From JAAYJM01 sp964498585 (GTDB lineage Bacteria > Bacteroidota > Ignavibacteria > Kapaibacteriales > UBA2268): a DNA stretch of 34,723 bases. The stretch's first letter is position 1. Each line of letters opens with the position of its first letter. Under the pieces are notes generated by a model that had not been told where the DNA came from, did no database searches, and saw only the letters and a program-made list of their open reading frames with translations. A program made the translations under genes and the position numbers. The stretch is taken from positions 1 through 34,723 of the forward strand of contig CAZCHH010000038.1 in NCBI GenBank assembly GCA_964498585.1, written 5' to 3'. Shown one piece after another: positions 1 to 7,534 of the stretch.

Positions 1-342
1 GCTCGAAACGATAATGGTTTCGGTCCATTCGGGGAAATATTGGAGCAGTGGTATTTTGCCGTGCTTCCGCCCGCCTCCAATTTGCAAATTAGCGAAACCG
101 AAATTGAGCCGGGCAAATACAATTTAACTTGGGATGCCGTTCCCACAGCAACAGAATATTCAATTTACCGCTCAGTTGTGGAAAACGGACAGCCATTTGC
201 GGATTTTTCGCTTCAGGGCAAAACCGCAGAACCAAATTACGTCATTAGTGTAGAAAGTGGAAAACGGAATTATTTTCGTGTGAACACGAAGAATCAAACG
301 CAGTACGCGTTGCCCAGCGTGGAGGTTTGGGTGGAAATTTAA
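1..342 (+). CDS. C-terminal fragment of a fibronectin type III-like protein (5' end outside window)
   Basis: The frame is open from base 1 to the TAA at 340-342, giving at least 113 residues, so this is the 3' end of a longer gene. A TTG at 40 is an internal codon, not a start. Residues 1-12 (ARNDNGFGPFGE) look like the last strand of one Fn3-type domain (the usual V-x-A-x-N-x-x-G-x-S/G pattern). The rest has the features of a second one: an early Pro, LTWDAVPTATEYSIYRS, then a YFRVNTKN strand. Such domains are typical of large secreted or surface proteins. No sorting signal is visible at the end and function beyond that cannot be judged. The next gene is convergent. Confidence 0.7.
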   Translation, partial: ARNDNGFGPFGEILEQWYFAVLPPASNLQISETEIEPGKYNLTWDAVPTATEYSIYRSVVENGQPFADFSLQGKTAEPNYVISVESGKRNYFRVNTKNQTQYALPSVEVWVEI

Positions 343-825
343 TTGGGAATTGGTATATTTTCTTTGTCATTTCGAACCCCCCTATAAAAGAAGACTTTTA
401 TTTAAATGGAAATGACATAAATTAACACAGTCATTCTGAACGAAGTGAAGAATCCAGAATAAATTCTTTAAACCACTATCCTCTGGATTCTTCACTTCGT
501 TCAGAATGACCGACAAAAATAGCGATGTCATTGGCAACGAATTGAGGAATCTCAATGTCTGTGGTAGCAAGGAGTTGTGAGATTTCTCACTTCGTTTCGA
601 AATGACAGTGTTAATTTATGTCATCACCATTTAAATGAAGCATTTGCTTTATCTTGGGGTTGCCAATGACATCGCTACTTTTACTCTGCAAAACTTTGCA
701 AAAGTTCTTGAACCAGATGTCCTACATCTGCAAGATGTAGGACATCTTTATCTTTAAAATTCAAATACTTTGGTATCATTAACTTGTGAGATTCTTCGCT
801 ATCTTGTTGCTCGTATGACAAAAAG
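343..825. repeat. Composite of nested inverted repeats between convergent genes
   Basis: No gene is supported here. Outer arms (about 399-427 and 607-636) match each other as inverse copies around TTTAAATGG and GTTAATTTATGTCAT. Inside them lie two hairpin modules: 430-459 with 481-510 (29 of 30 positions pair, ending in GTCATTCTGAACG and its complement), and 527-554 with 578-606 (imperfect). A further perfect 11-bp hairpin, GTCCTACATCT/AGATGTAGGAC, sits at 719-743 followed by a T-rich stretch. It lies between two convergent genes and could end transcription from either side. The same modules recur in most intergenic gaps of this window. Confidence 0.75.
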
Positions 826-2247
826 CTACTTACTAATTATAATCGGCTTACTTATTACAGCTTTCCCATTGTTTACAAGAACGAAGTAACAACCGCTGGG
901 CAGCTCAGAAACAGAAAAACTGACTGATTTATTTAAACCTGAATTTGAAATATCTTTTACTTTTAATCCAAGTGAATTGTATAAACTAATTTCAATATTT
1001 TCATTTAAATAGTTATCTTTGATATTTATATTTACTTGGTTTGAAGCAGGGTTGGGGTAAATATTTATATTGTTTTCATTTAAATCGGCAAAATTCATTT
1101 GTTCTTCTACACTAACAACGCCATTTGGGTCAAAAATATAGATTCCCCAACTTGAACTTGAAAACCTATCGCATACTATCCATAGTTTTCCAGATGTATC
1201 AACCTGAAAATCTTTTTTATCAAATAAAAATCCTTCTATACCGGGATTTGGAATTTCTATTCTTGTAAATCTATCTGTTGTATCTATTTTATAGAGATTA
1301 TAAGTAGGTCCTGAAATCCATACATTGTCAGAACTATCAATACGCATATAATAATCGGTTTTCTCTTCCCGATGGTTAATATATTTTTCTGTTTCCCACA
1401 TACTGTCTAACTTAGTATAATTATCGCCATCAAGTTTAAAAAGAACTAAATTATAATTTAAAATATAAACAACTCCTTTACTATTGACAACTATTTCTGA
1501 AATTGAAGAATAGCCATCTGGAAAATCGAAAGTGCTGACTCTTTTTACAACCTGTTCGTTTTCAACACAAAACAAAGTGTCTTTATTGGAATGCCACACT
1601 CTACCTAAATTATCAAAAGTCAATTTTCTTTTTATACCGTATCCATATTCTGGTGTAGTAATATTATTTACAGTTACAAAGCAACTATCTTTGAATTTTG
1701 ATAAACTGTAATAGGTTGGATGAACGGTATCATTAATATAGCACCAATGCTCTATAATTCCCCAAACGCCGCCTTTCTTATCAATTTTTAAGTCCCAAAT
1801 TCTATCAATATCAAAGAATTTGTTTTGTTCTGTATTATATACCAGACTATCAATTCTTGTTGTATCATTCCGAACAGACAAAATAGAATTGAAATTTAAT
1901 CTTGCCCACAGATTACCATTATTATCAAAATCGGTAAAATAAATATACTCCAAATCGTACTCACTCATTTCGCTTTCTTCATAAATTTTGTTGTAAATAT
2001 CAATGTTTGTAATGTGTGTCCATTCTCTTGTCTTTTGATTGTAGATAATTATTAAATTATCATAACGGGACCTGCTAATAATAATGCTATCGTTTTTGAT
2101 TACCATACTATTAGCTTCAAGATTTTCATTTGCACCAGTAAAAGGAGCGATTGGCAGGAAGCTGTCTTTATGCATAAATTCCCAGGTTTGTGAATAAATA
2201 TGCATTGCCGATATTAAGAATAATAGGGAGAAAATAACTCTTTTCAT
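826..2247 (-). CDS. Secreted propeller-like protein with T9SS C-terminal sorting domain (paralogue of 32434-33879)
   Basis: 473 aa from the ATG at 2247, chosen because it opens directly on a signal peptide (MKRVIFSLLFLISAMHIYSQ); the longer frame to 2313 adds 22 residues with no such feature. The body has repeated units of the type 'D-x-x-x-N-V/L-W' (NGNLWARL, KGGVWGII, SDNVWISG, SGKLWIVC), like the blades of two-component-regulator-type beta-propellers. The last 75 or so residues are a classic type-A Por/T9SS sorting domain: INIYPNPASNQVNI, then a YNSLG turn, then ELPSGCYFV and a final strand. The protein should cross the inner membrane by Sec and the outer membrane by T9SS. It is clearly homologous to the protein at 32434-33879 (FLPIAPFTG versus FLPIAPYTG, LEANS, ISRS). 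Ligand or role is unknown. Confidence 0.85.
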   Translation of the reverse strand: MKRVIFSLLFLISAMHIYSQTWEFMHKDSFLPIAPFTGANENLEANSMVIKNDSIIISRSRYDNLIIIYNQKTREWTHITNIDIYNKIYEESEMSEYDLEYIYFTDFDNNGNLWARLNFNSILSVRNDTTRIDSLVYNTEQNKFFDIDRIWDLKIDKKGGVWGIIEHWCYINDTVHPTYYSLSKFKDSCFVTVNNITTPEYGYGIKRKLTFDNLGRVWHSNKDTLFCVENEQVVKRVSTFDFPDGYSSISEIVVNSKGVVYILNYNLVLFKLDGDNYTKLDSMWETEKYINHREEKTDYYMRIDSSDNVWISGPTYNLYKIDTTDRFTRIEIPNPGIEGFLFDKKDFQVDTSGKLWIVCDRFSSSSWGIYIFDPNGVVSVEEQMNFADLNENNINIYPNPASNQVNINIKDNYLNENIEISLYNSLGLKVKDISNSGLNKSVSFSVSELPSGCYFVLVNNGKAVISKPIIISK

Positions 2248-2723
2248 ATTTTTCTCGTTTTTTTGTGAATTATTTACTTTTTGCAAAATAAAAAAATTTT
2301 TTAATAAAAGCAATAGAAAAAAAATATTTTTTTGCTATCCCTTTTAATTTTTTATTTATGGTAAATACTAATACCAAGTAGTTTTAATTATGGGGAGTTC
2401 TAAAAATTCAAGTTGCCTTGTCATTCTGAGCGGAGCGAAGAATCTCAAGCTTTGAGGTAGCAATGACTTGAGAGATTTCTCGCTACGCTTACCAATGACA
2501 TCTTTACATTTGCCTTGTCATTCTGAGCGGAGCGAAGAATCCAGAGGATAGTGATTTAAAGAATTTTTTCTGGATTCTTCACTTCGTTCAGAATGACTGT
2601 GTTAATTGATGTCATCTCTATTTAAATAAAGCACTTGCTTTATCTGGGGGTTCGAAATGACACAATATATTACTATTATTGTAAGCGGTTTGGTATTAAG
2701 AAAATTTAAAAAATGAAATATAA
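2248..2723. repeat. Intergenic inverted-repeat cluster
   Basis: Three modules lie end to end: 2420-2499 (GTCATTCTGAGCGG ... CTTACCAATGAC), 2517-2597 (arms of about 28 nt related to the 430-510 copy but in the opposite orientation, with the same AGGATAGTG and AAAGAATT spacer) and 2611-2661 (GTCATCTCTATTTAAAT AAAGCACTTGCTTT ... TTCGAAATGAC). No gene is seen. The modules share flanking sequence (GACTGTGTTAAT...GTCAT) with the 343-825 region, so the two clusters appear to be rearranged copies of one composite. Confidence 0.7.
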
Positions 2724-5096
2724 CTACCGAAATCTAAATCTGGCGCCGAGATTTAAACTTAAATTATTGATTTTCCAGTTGCCATCATCAATAATATTAG
2801 ATAAGGAATGGTTGTAATATGCTTCTGTGAAAAGGTTAAATCGGTAGTTCACAGGAATTAAAAAGCCAATTCCGGCAAAAATGCCAAGTCGTAGTTTATT
2901 CATTGAATTAAGATTTTTTACGTCCTCAATTACAAATGAGCGGGAAGCATCAGAATAAGTAAAATCACTTGGAGTAAGAATAATTTGCTGGTAAGTTATT
3001 GCATTGGAAAGCGAATAGCTTAAATTTAAGCCACCAAGGGCATAAATGCTTGGATTAAAATAATATTCACAAGCTAAATTCATATTCAGGAATAATCCAT
3101 CAAGAGAAATAACTCTTGCTTCCTGAAATGTCTTTAGCTCACCACTTTCGGTACGTACCTTTGAAATATTACTATCGGCACTTTCAATATTACCGCCGTA
3201 ATTTTCAAGATTTAATCTGGCAGAAAGAATAAAAGGACCTTTGATTCTATGACCCAAATATAGTCCTCCAAATCCGCCCATCCCGAAACCATCAGAGAAA
3301 TTCCCATAAGAAATTACATTACTACTCGAAGAAAATGTTGATGAGTGCATATTTGCAGATAATTTTAGCAAAGCTCCAATATACCAGCCGGGGTCTGAAG
3401 CGCAGTCATTAACTATTCCATCGTTAAACTTAAAAATAAATTTGTTCGATTGTAAATCATACGAATAGCAAAGTGTGAATATTGATTTATTTAATGCAAT
3501 GTCCAATGCCTCAAAAACTATTCTTCCAGATGCGTCAAAGAACTGAGGAGTAACATTGAATGTTGCTCGTGGCGATGCGGCTTCAATATCGGGTATATTT
3601 GCAGTTAAATAATCACTTTCTAACACTTTAATAGATAATATTCCAGTATCGTCCACTCTGTCGTCCCAAAAAGTCAGTTCGGCATAAGAGTTGAGATTTT
3701 CACATTTGGCAATTGGTGGAAGTGAATCCACAGCTGGCTCATAATCCACAAAAGATTGTCCAGCCATAGTCCCATAAGCATCATAAGCATCTTTACCAAA
3801 ACCAAATCCGTAAGAATACATACCAAAAGGTAAAGCTCCCTGAATAATATGAGTACCAAAAGGTACTTCTATGCAAGCTATGGAATATCTTGATTTTCCA
3901 AAAACAACGAATTTTGTAGTATCGACCTGCTTGCCATTAAGCAAAATCGTGCCAACAGAATTAGAAGGAGAAACAACGTTGATATAATGCCGCCATTGTC
4001 CGTTAACTGGAGTAGCAAAACGATAATGCTTCAAAAACTGTTGAGTCGGACTTACCATAATCATCATTGGGTCGCCAATAGAATCGGAATTTCTGAATCC
4101 CTGAGAATACTGAGCAACTAAAACTGGCTTATCTGCTGTAATTTGAATGTTTCTATTCGAAATACTTTCGTAAAATTCGCCGATTTTTAATGTTTTTATT
4201 AATTTATCGTCTTCAAAAATACGTGTATCCGGTTCATTTGCTAAAACTCTGTAAGTATAAAAAGAGCGTCCCTGCAATTTACCGATATAAAAATGCTTTC
4301 CCCAGGAAGGAACAGGTGGCATTTGCTCAATCAAATGGTTGCAGGCAAGTATTTTTTGTGGAACGTAAGCACATTGATGCCCGCTGAATACTGCAATTTT
4401 TTTATTTGCTTTTATAATTGAACCAGATAAATCACATTTATTTGATGGGTCATTTCTTGCTACTACCTGATAAACTTCACCTCGATTTAGTCTTACTTTA
4501 TATAACTGATTTGCCTGATTTTTTGTTGTATGAACTGATGGCAGAATATTTACTTCAGTATTATTTTCTGTTGCTACTATAGCGAATTGAGACATAAGCC
4601 CGTCTGAAACATAATAAGCTATTGCTCTGTATTCTTTCCCAAGCACTTCTATGGGGAAACACAGGAAAGAATCCGTTGTTTGGAAACGTCTGTTTAAGCC
4701 GTAAACTGTAATTGGATTATCGGATTTAATTGAAATACCCAAAGGTTCTACCTGCTCACTGCTTAGCACCTGAGCTTCTACAGGCAAAGGTATATTTAAT
4801 ACCTGGTCTTTTTTTACATTTACTTCTGTTTTAAAATTGATTCCCTTGATTTCTATTGTTACTTTTGCATTGTTATCGCCCGAAATGAATAATTCCAATT
4901 GCAATTCATCTCTTGATGAACTCTGTTTTGATTCTTTATAATTCTTCTGAAAGCAAATCCAAAATTCTTTTCCTTCTGAATTTTTATATTCATTGGATGA
5001 AGTAGCTTGTTGTGAATATAAAGATACTGAAGTAATTATATTGTAAAATATAATCAAAGAAAAAAGTAGAAAATATTTTAATTTGCTATTTATCAT
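2724..5096 (-). CDS. IgGFc-binding-domain secreted protein with C-terminal outer-membrane beta-barrel-like region
   Basis: 790 aa. Residues 1-30 are a signal peptide (hydrophobic core, then SLYSQQ). Residues about 40-450 resemble the N-terminal domain of the IgGFc-binding family: the opening EGKEFWICFQKNY, then paired motifs such as SDNPITVYGLNR, FSGHQCAYVP, EQMPPVPSWGKHFY and ADKPVLVAQYSQG. A short Cys-containing middle follows. The last 220 or so residues (from about DCASDPGWYIGALLKLS) alternate polar and aromatic residues and end in NLGARFRFR, as an outer-membrane barrel would. The start ATG (5096-5094) overlaps the upstream stop as ATGA, so the gene is probably translated by coupling to its neighbour at 5093-5914. 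Predicted cell-surface protein, possibly adhesive; the function is inferred from domain type only. Confidence 0.75.
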   Translation of the reverse strand: MINSKLKYFLLFSLIIFYNIITSVSLYSQQATSSNEYKNSEGKEFWICFQKNYKESKQSSSRDELQLELFISGDNNAKVTIEIKGINFKTEVNVKKDQVLNIPLPVEAQVLSSEQVEPLGISIKSDNPITVYGLNRRFQTTDSFLCFPIEVLGKEYRAIAYYVSDGLMSQFAIVATENNTEVNILPSVHTTKNQANQLYKVRLNRGEVYQVVARNDPSNKCDLSGSIIKANKKIAVFSGHQCAYVPQKILACNHLIEQMPPVPSWGKHFYIGKLQGRSFYTYRVLANEPDTRIFEDDKLIKTLKIGEFYESISNRNIQITADKPVLVAQYSQGFRNSDSIGDPMMIMVSPTQQFLKHYRFATPVNGQWRHYINVVSPSNSVGTILLNGKQVDTTKFVVFGKSRYSIACIEVPFGTHIIQGALPFGMYSYGFGFGKDAYDAYGTMAGQSFVDYEPAVDSLPPIAKCENLNSYAELTFWDDRVDDTGILSIKVLESDYLTANIPDIEAASPRATFNVTPQFFDASGRIVFEALDIALNKSIFTLCYSYDLQSNKFIFKFNDGIVNDCASDPGWYIGALLKLSANMHSSTFSSSSNVISYGNFSDGFGMGGFGGLYLGHRIKGPFILSARLNLENYGGNIESADSNISKVRTESGELKTFQEARVISLDGLFLNMNLACEYYFNPSIYALGGLNLSYSLSNAITYQQIILTPSDFTYSDASRSFVIEDVKNLNSMNKLRLGIFAGIGFLIPVNYRFNLFTEAYYNHSLSNIIDDGNWKINNLSLNLGARFRFR

Positions 5097-5914
5097 TTAG
5101 CATATAAAAAAATTGAATAATAATCATTTCTATCAGTTTTTAAGAAAAAGTAATACAGCCCTGTAGAAAAATTCCACTCTATTGGTATAAATTCGATTAT
5201 ATAAGTTCCCTTTGTTAACTCATTACTCAAATCTGTAATCTTTAATAAATCACTGCTCTCTTTTTTTATAATTATTTCTTTATTCAAACAATTCTTGTCG
5301 TAAATAAGTTCTCCATTTGATGAATAAATAAAGAAATCAATAAAAGAAGGAGAAAAAAGTGTGAAAGGAATTGTAATTTTTTCATAAAAAGGATTTGGAT
5401 GAGCGAGTCCAAGCCCCTCTGCATATTGAAAAACAGGTATTCCTACTACTTTTATTTTACTGCCCTTTTGCTGTTCAATATGGACAATTTGGTTATTGAA
5501 AAAAATAGAATCTATAAAAATATAAGCAATTGAATCTGGACCGGCAAGACCTTCTATTTCTAAATCAAAAAAAATGTTGCTTGCACCTGCGTTTATTTGA
5601 TTACACGAAAATTCAATCGTAGCAGAATCTTGTTTTTCAAATTTTTTATTTAAGGATATATCATTGCAACCAATTATATAATTTTCACTACCTATAACTT
5701 TCGCAATATCAATAACATAAGCATTGTATTTTAAAATAATTCTAATATCAGTAATATTGCTAAATTCGCCGTTAGTTTCAACAGTAATAGTTGTTTTGCT
5801 ACCACGGGGAATTTCAGAATCATTAAAGGAAATAAATCCCTGAGACATTCCAACAGAAGTTGAAATGACAAAAAACAGTAGTATATTTTTAAGAAGTAAA
5901 TAAATTTTTGTCAT
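5093..5914 (-). CDS. Secreted cohesin-like protein with C-terminal sorting-type domain
   Basis: 273 aa from the ATG at 5914, which opens on a signal peptide (MTKIYLLLKNILLFFVISTS). Residues about 25-165 read like a cohesin/carbohydrate-binding fold: a start of the type 'GFISFNDSEIPRGSKTTITV', then a 'sum of strands' pattern with INAGASNIFFDLEIEGLAG. From about residue 175 (GLAHPNPFYEKITIPFTL) it looks like the N-P-N/F region of a T9SS sorting domain, with an IYSSNGELIY strand and a final TGLYYFFLKT strand. The stop overlaps the next start by four bases (ATGA), so it forms an operon with the 790-aa protein. A consensus promoter lies 29 nt upstream (5943-5973). The exact role is unknown. Confidence 0.75.
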   Translation of the reverse strand: MTKIYLLLKNILLFFVISTSVGMSQGFISFNDSEIPRGSKTTITVETNGEFSNITDIRIILKYNAYVIDIAKVIGSENYIIGCNDISLNKKFEKQDSATIEFSCNQINAGASNIFFDLEIEGLAGPDSIAYIFIDSIFFNNQIVHIEQQKGSKIKVVGIPVFQYAEGLGLAHPNPFYEKITIPFTLFSPSFIDFFIYSSNGELIYDKNCLNKEIIIKKESSDLLKITDLSNELTKGTYIIEFIPIEWNFSTGLYYFFLKTDRNDYYSIFLYAK

Positions 5915-5942
5915 TTTCTCAAATAAATACAAAAACAATTAA

Positions 5943-5973
5943 CAAATATAAGAATATAAATAAATTAATCAAA
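5943..5973 (-). promoter_or_regulatory. Bacteroidota-type promoter for the 5914-2724 operon
   Basis: On the minus strand a TTTG (complement of 5970-5973) is followed by a 19-nt spacer and TATATTTG (complement of 5943-5950). This fits the Bacteroidota housekeeping consensus TTTG-N(about 19)-TAnnTTTG exactly. The -7 element ends 28 nt before the chosen ATG at 5914. It abuts the stop codon of the upstream gene at 5975, so the operon can be transcribed independently of it. Confidence 0.65.
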
Positions 5974-5974
5974 A

Positions 5975-7237
5975 TTAAGTTTTTTGTTTTTTCTTTTTAG
6001 CAGCAGGAAAAAGAATATTATTTAAAATCAGCCGATAACCGGGTGAATTTTTATGTAATTTTAATTCAGTTGGTGGGTCGCCAACGAGATGCTGATAATC
6101 TTCAGGGTCATGCCCTCCATAAAAAGTAAATGTTCCTTTTCCTACATTCCCATGAATATATTTAACTTCATCAGTTCCTTCGCGTTCAGCCATTATTGTA
6201 ACAGATTTTTTTATCGTTTCTTTCCTAAAAGCTGTTGTTTGCCCAAGAAATCCTTTAATAACGTTAACGTGGCATTGAGTAAGCATAGTTGGCACGGGGT
6301 CCCATTTAGCAGAAAATTCGAATAAAGTAAAATAATCAGCATCAGGATTACTTATTGTGGTTGGACCTGTATCGATAGAAGATATTTCGTAAGTATAAGG
6401 GTCGGTAACTAATTTAAAATTTTCAAAGGCAAATGTTTGAGAAAAATCAAGTTTTTCCTGAGCGTCTGCTTCCATTGGGTCGCCATCGAACATTGCCTGG
6501 CAGATATCGGTATTTTGTGCTGCTAATGCAACATCGTAAGAATCGGGAGCGCTGCACATTGTAAATAGAAAGCCGCCATTTAATACAAATTCTTTTATTT
6601 TTATAGCTATTGCTAATTTCAATTTAGAAACTTTGCTGAAACCATGTTTTCTAGCATTTGCTTCGTTGAGTTGCACATCCTGAATGTACCAGGGTGTATT
6701 TTGAAAATTTGCCCAAAATTTTCCGTATTGCCCGGTAAAATCTTCGTGATGAAGATGCAACCAGTCGTAATCATTCAGTTTACCATCTAAAACCTCATCA
6801 TCCCAAAAAATATCGTGTGGAATTTCAGCATAAGTTAAAGCAAGAACAACTGCATCGTCCCAAGGCAAAATACTTTTTGGGGCGTAAACACCGACTTTAG
6901 GCGGCTTTTCTAATTTTACTACCTCCATATTGTAATCTTCACTCTGAACCTGAGAATAAATCCCGGCAGCTGTTACTCCATCTATTGTTTCAAAGAAAAC
7001 GCCCCGGATTCTACATTCTGCAACAATAATATCGTTATAATCGCACATAAAAGAACCACCACGATAGTTCAAAAGCCAATCAACCGGCTGACTCTTTTCT
7101 ATTATCCAATATGCTATTCCATACGATTTCAAATGGTCTGTCTGTGCAAAATCCATTGGTATTAATATTTTTTGAGCTTCAGCAGAATAAATAATTGTAA
7201 GAAAAAGTATTATTATTATTGATTTTAATGTTTTCAT
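5975..7237 (-). CDS. Conserved secreted Bacteroidota protein of unknown function (glutamine-amidotransferase-like fold suspected)
   Basis: 420 aa with a signal peptide (MKTLKSIIIILFLTIIYSAEAQ). It has very strong local motifs: ILIPMDFAQTDHLKSYGIAYW, NYRGGSF, YDWLHLHHEDFTGQYGKFW, GGFLFTMCSAPDSYD, GNVGKGTFTFYGGHDPEDY, and a basic tail PAAKKKKQKT. From memory, homologues across Bacteroidota are almost colinear and keep even the basic tail, and they are often labelled 'asparagine synthetase B' without having the domains of that enzyme. I see no N-terminal Cys nucleophile or PP-loop here, so I do not accept that name. The GGFLFTMCSAPDS segment resembles the nucleophile-elbow region of class-I amidotransferase-like folds. 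It stands alone, with its own upstream region and a divergent neighbour. Confidence 0.7.
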   Translation of the reverse strand: MKTLKSIIIILFLTIIYSAEAQKILIPMDFAQTDHLKSYGIAYWIIEKSQPVDWLLNYRGGSFMCDYNDIIVAECRIRGVFFETIDGVTAAGIYSQVQSEDYNMEVVKLEKPPKVGVYAPKSILPWDDAVVLALTYAEIPHDIFWDDEVLDGKLNDYDWLHLHHEDFTGQYGKFWANFQNTPWYIQDVQLNEANARKHGFSKVSKLKLAIAIKIKEFVLNGGFLFTMCSAPDSYDVALAAQNTDICQAMFDGDPMEADAQEKLDFSQTFAFENFKLVTDPYTYEISSIDTGPTTISNPDADYFTLFEFSAKWDPVPTMLTQCHVNVIKGFLGQTTAFRKETIKKSVTIMAEREGTDEVKYIHGNVGKGTFTFYGGHDPEDYQHLVGDPPTELKLHKNSPGYRLILNNILFPAAKKKKQKT

Positions 7238-7346
7238 TTACAACTTTGAATTAATTTACATTTTCATTCTTTTAAACGATTTTTAACCGATTATATTTTC
7301 TTTGAATAACATATTATCTGTGAAGTAGAAATGATATTCTTTTCCC

Positions 7347-7387
7347 AGTCATACGAACAACAAGTTGTTCTCATGACTTTTTTTCTA
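7347..7387. repeat. Hairpin followed by T8 (terminator-like), in a divergent gap
   Basis: AGTCATACGAACAAC (7347-7361) pairs with GTTGTTCTCATGACT (7364-7378) except for two mismatches, and is followed by a run of Ts on +. It has the form of an intrinsic terminator on the plus strand, but no plus-strand gene precedes it: the flanking genes diverge. It belongs to the same CATAC...TTG...GTATG hairpin family found at 13212-13247, 29904-29932 and 32254-32280. The rest of the 297-bp gap holds nothing else I can name. Confidence 0.5.
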
Positions 7388-7534
7388 ATGGGAAGTACCT
7401 AGAAATTTTAGAAAGTTAAAAACTAATCATTCTAAACCTTCTAATCTTTCCTTTCCTTCAGTAGTATTTACAACCATTATTTTTTTTACAGGATTTTACT
7501 TAATTTGCATTTTTGAAATTTATATTTTTGGAAA

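Noticed and set aside
382..570. 62-aa minus-strand open frame
   Set aside because: It lies wholly within inverted-repeat modules and codes for their translation only.
2640..2663. tRNA T-arm-like GGGTTCGAAATG
   Set aside because: It belongs to the GTCATTTCGAACCCCC repeat module; no acceptor or anticodon arms can be formed around it. No other tRNA-like sequence was seen.
5975..7237. Calling the 420-aa protein asparagine synthetase
   Set aside because: It has a signal peptide, and neither the N-terminal nucleophile Cys nor a PP-loop motif is visible.
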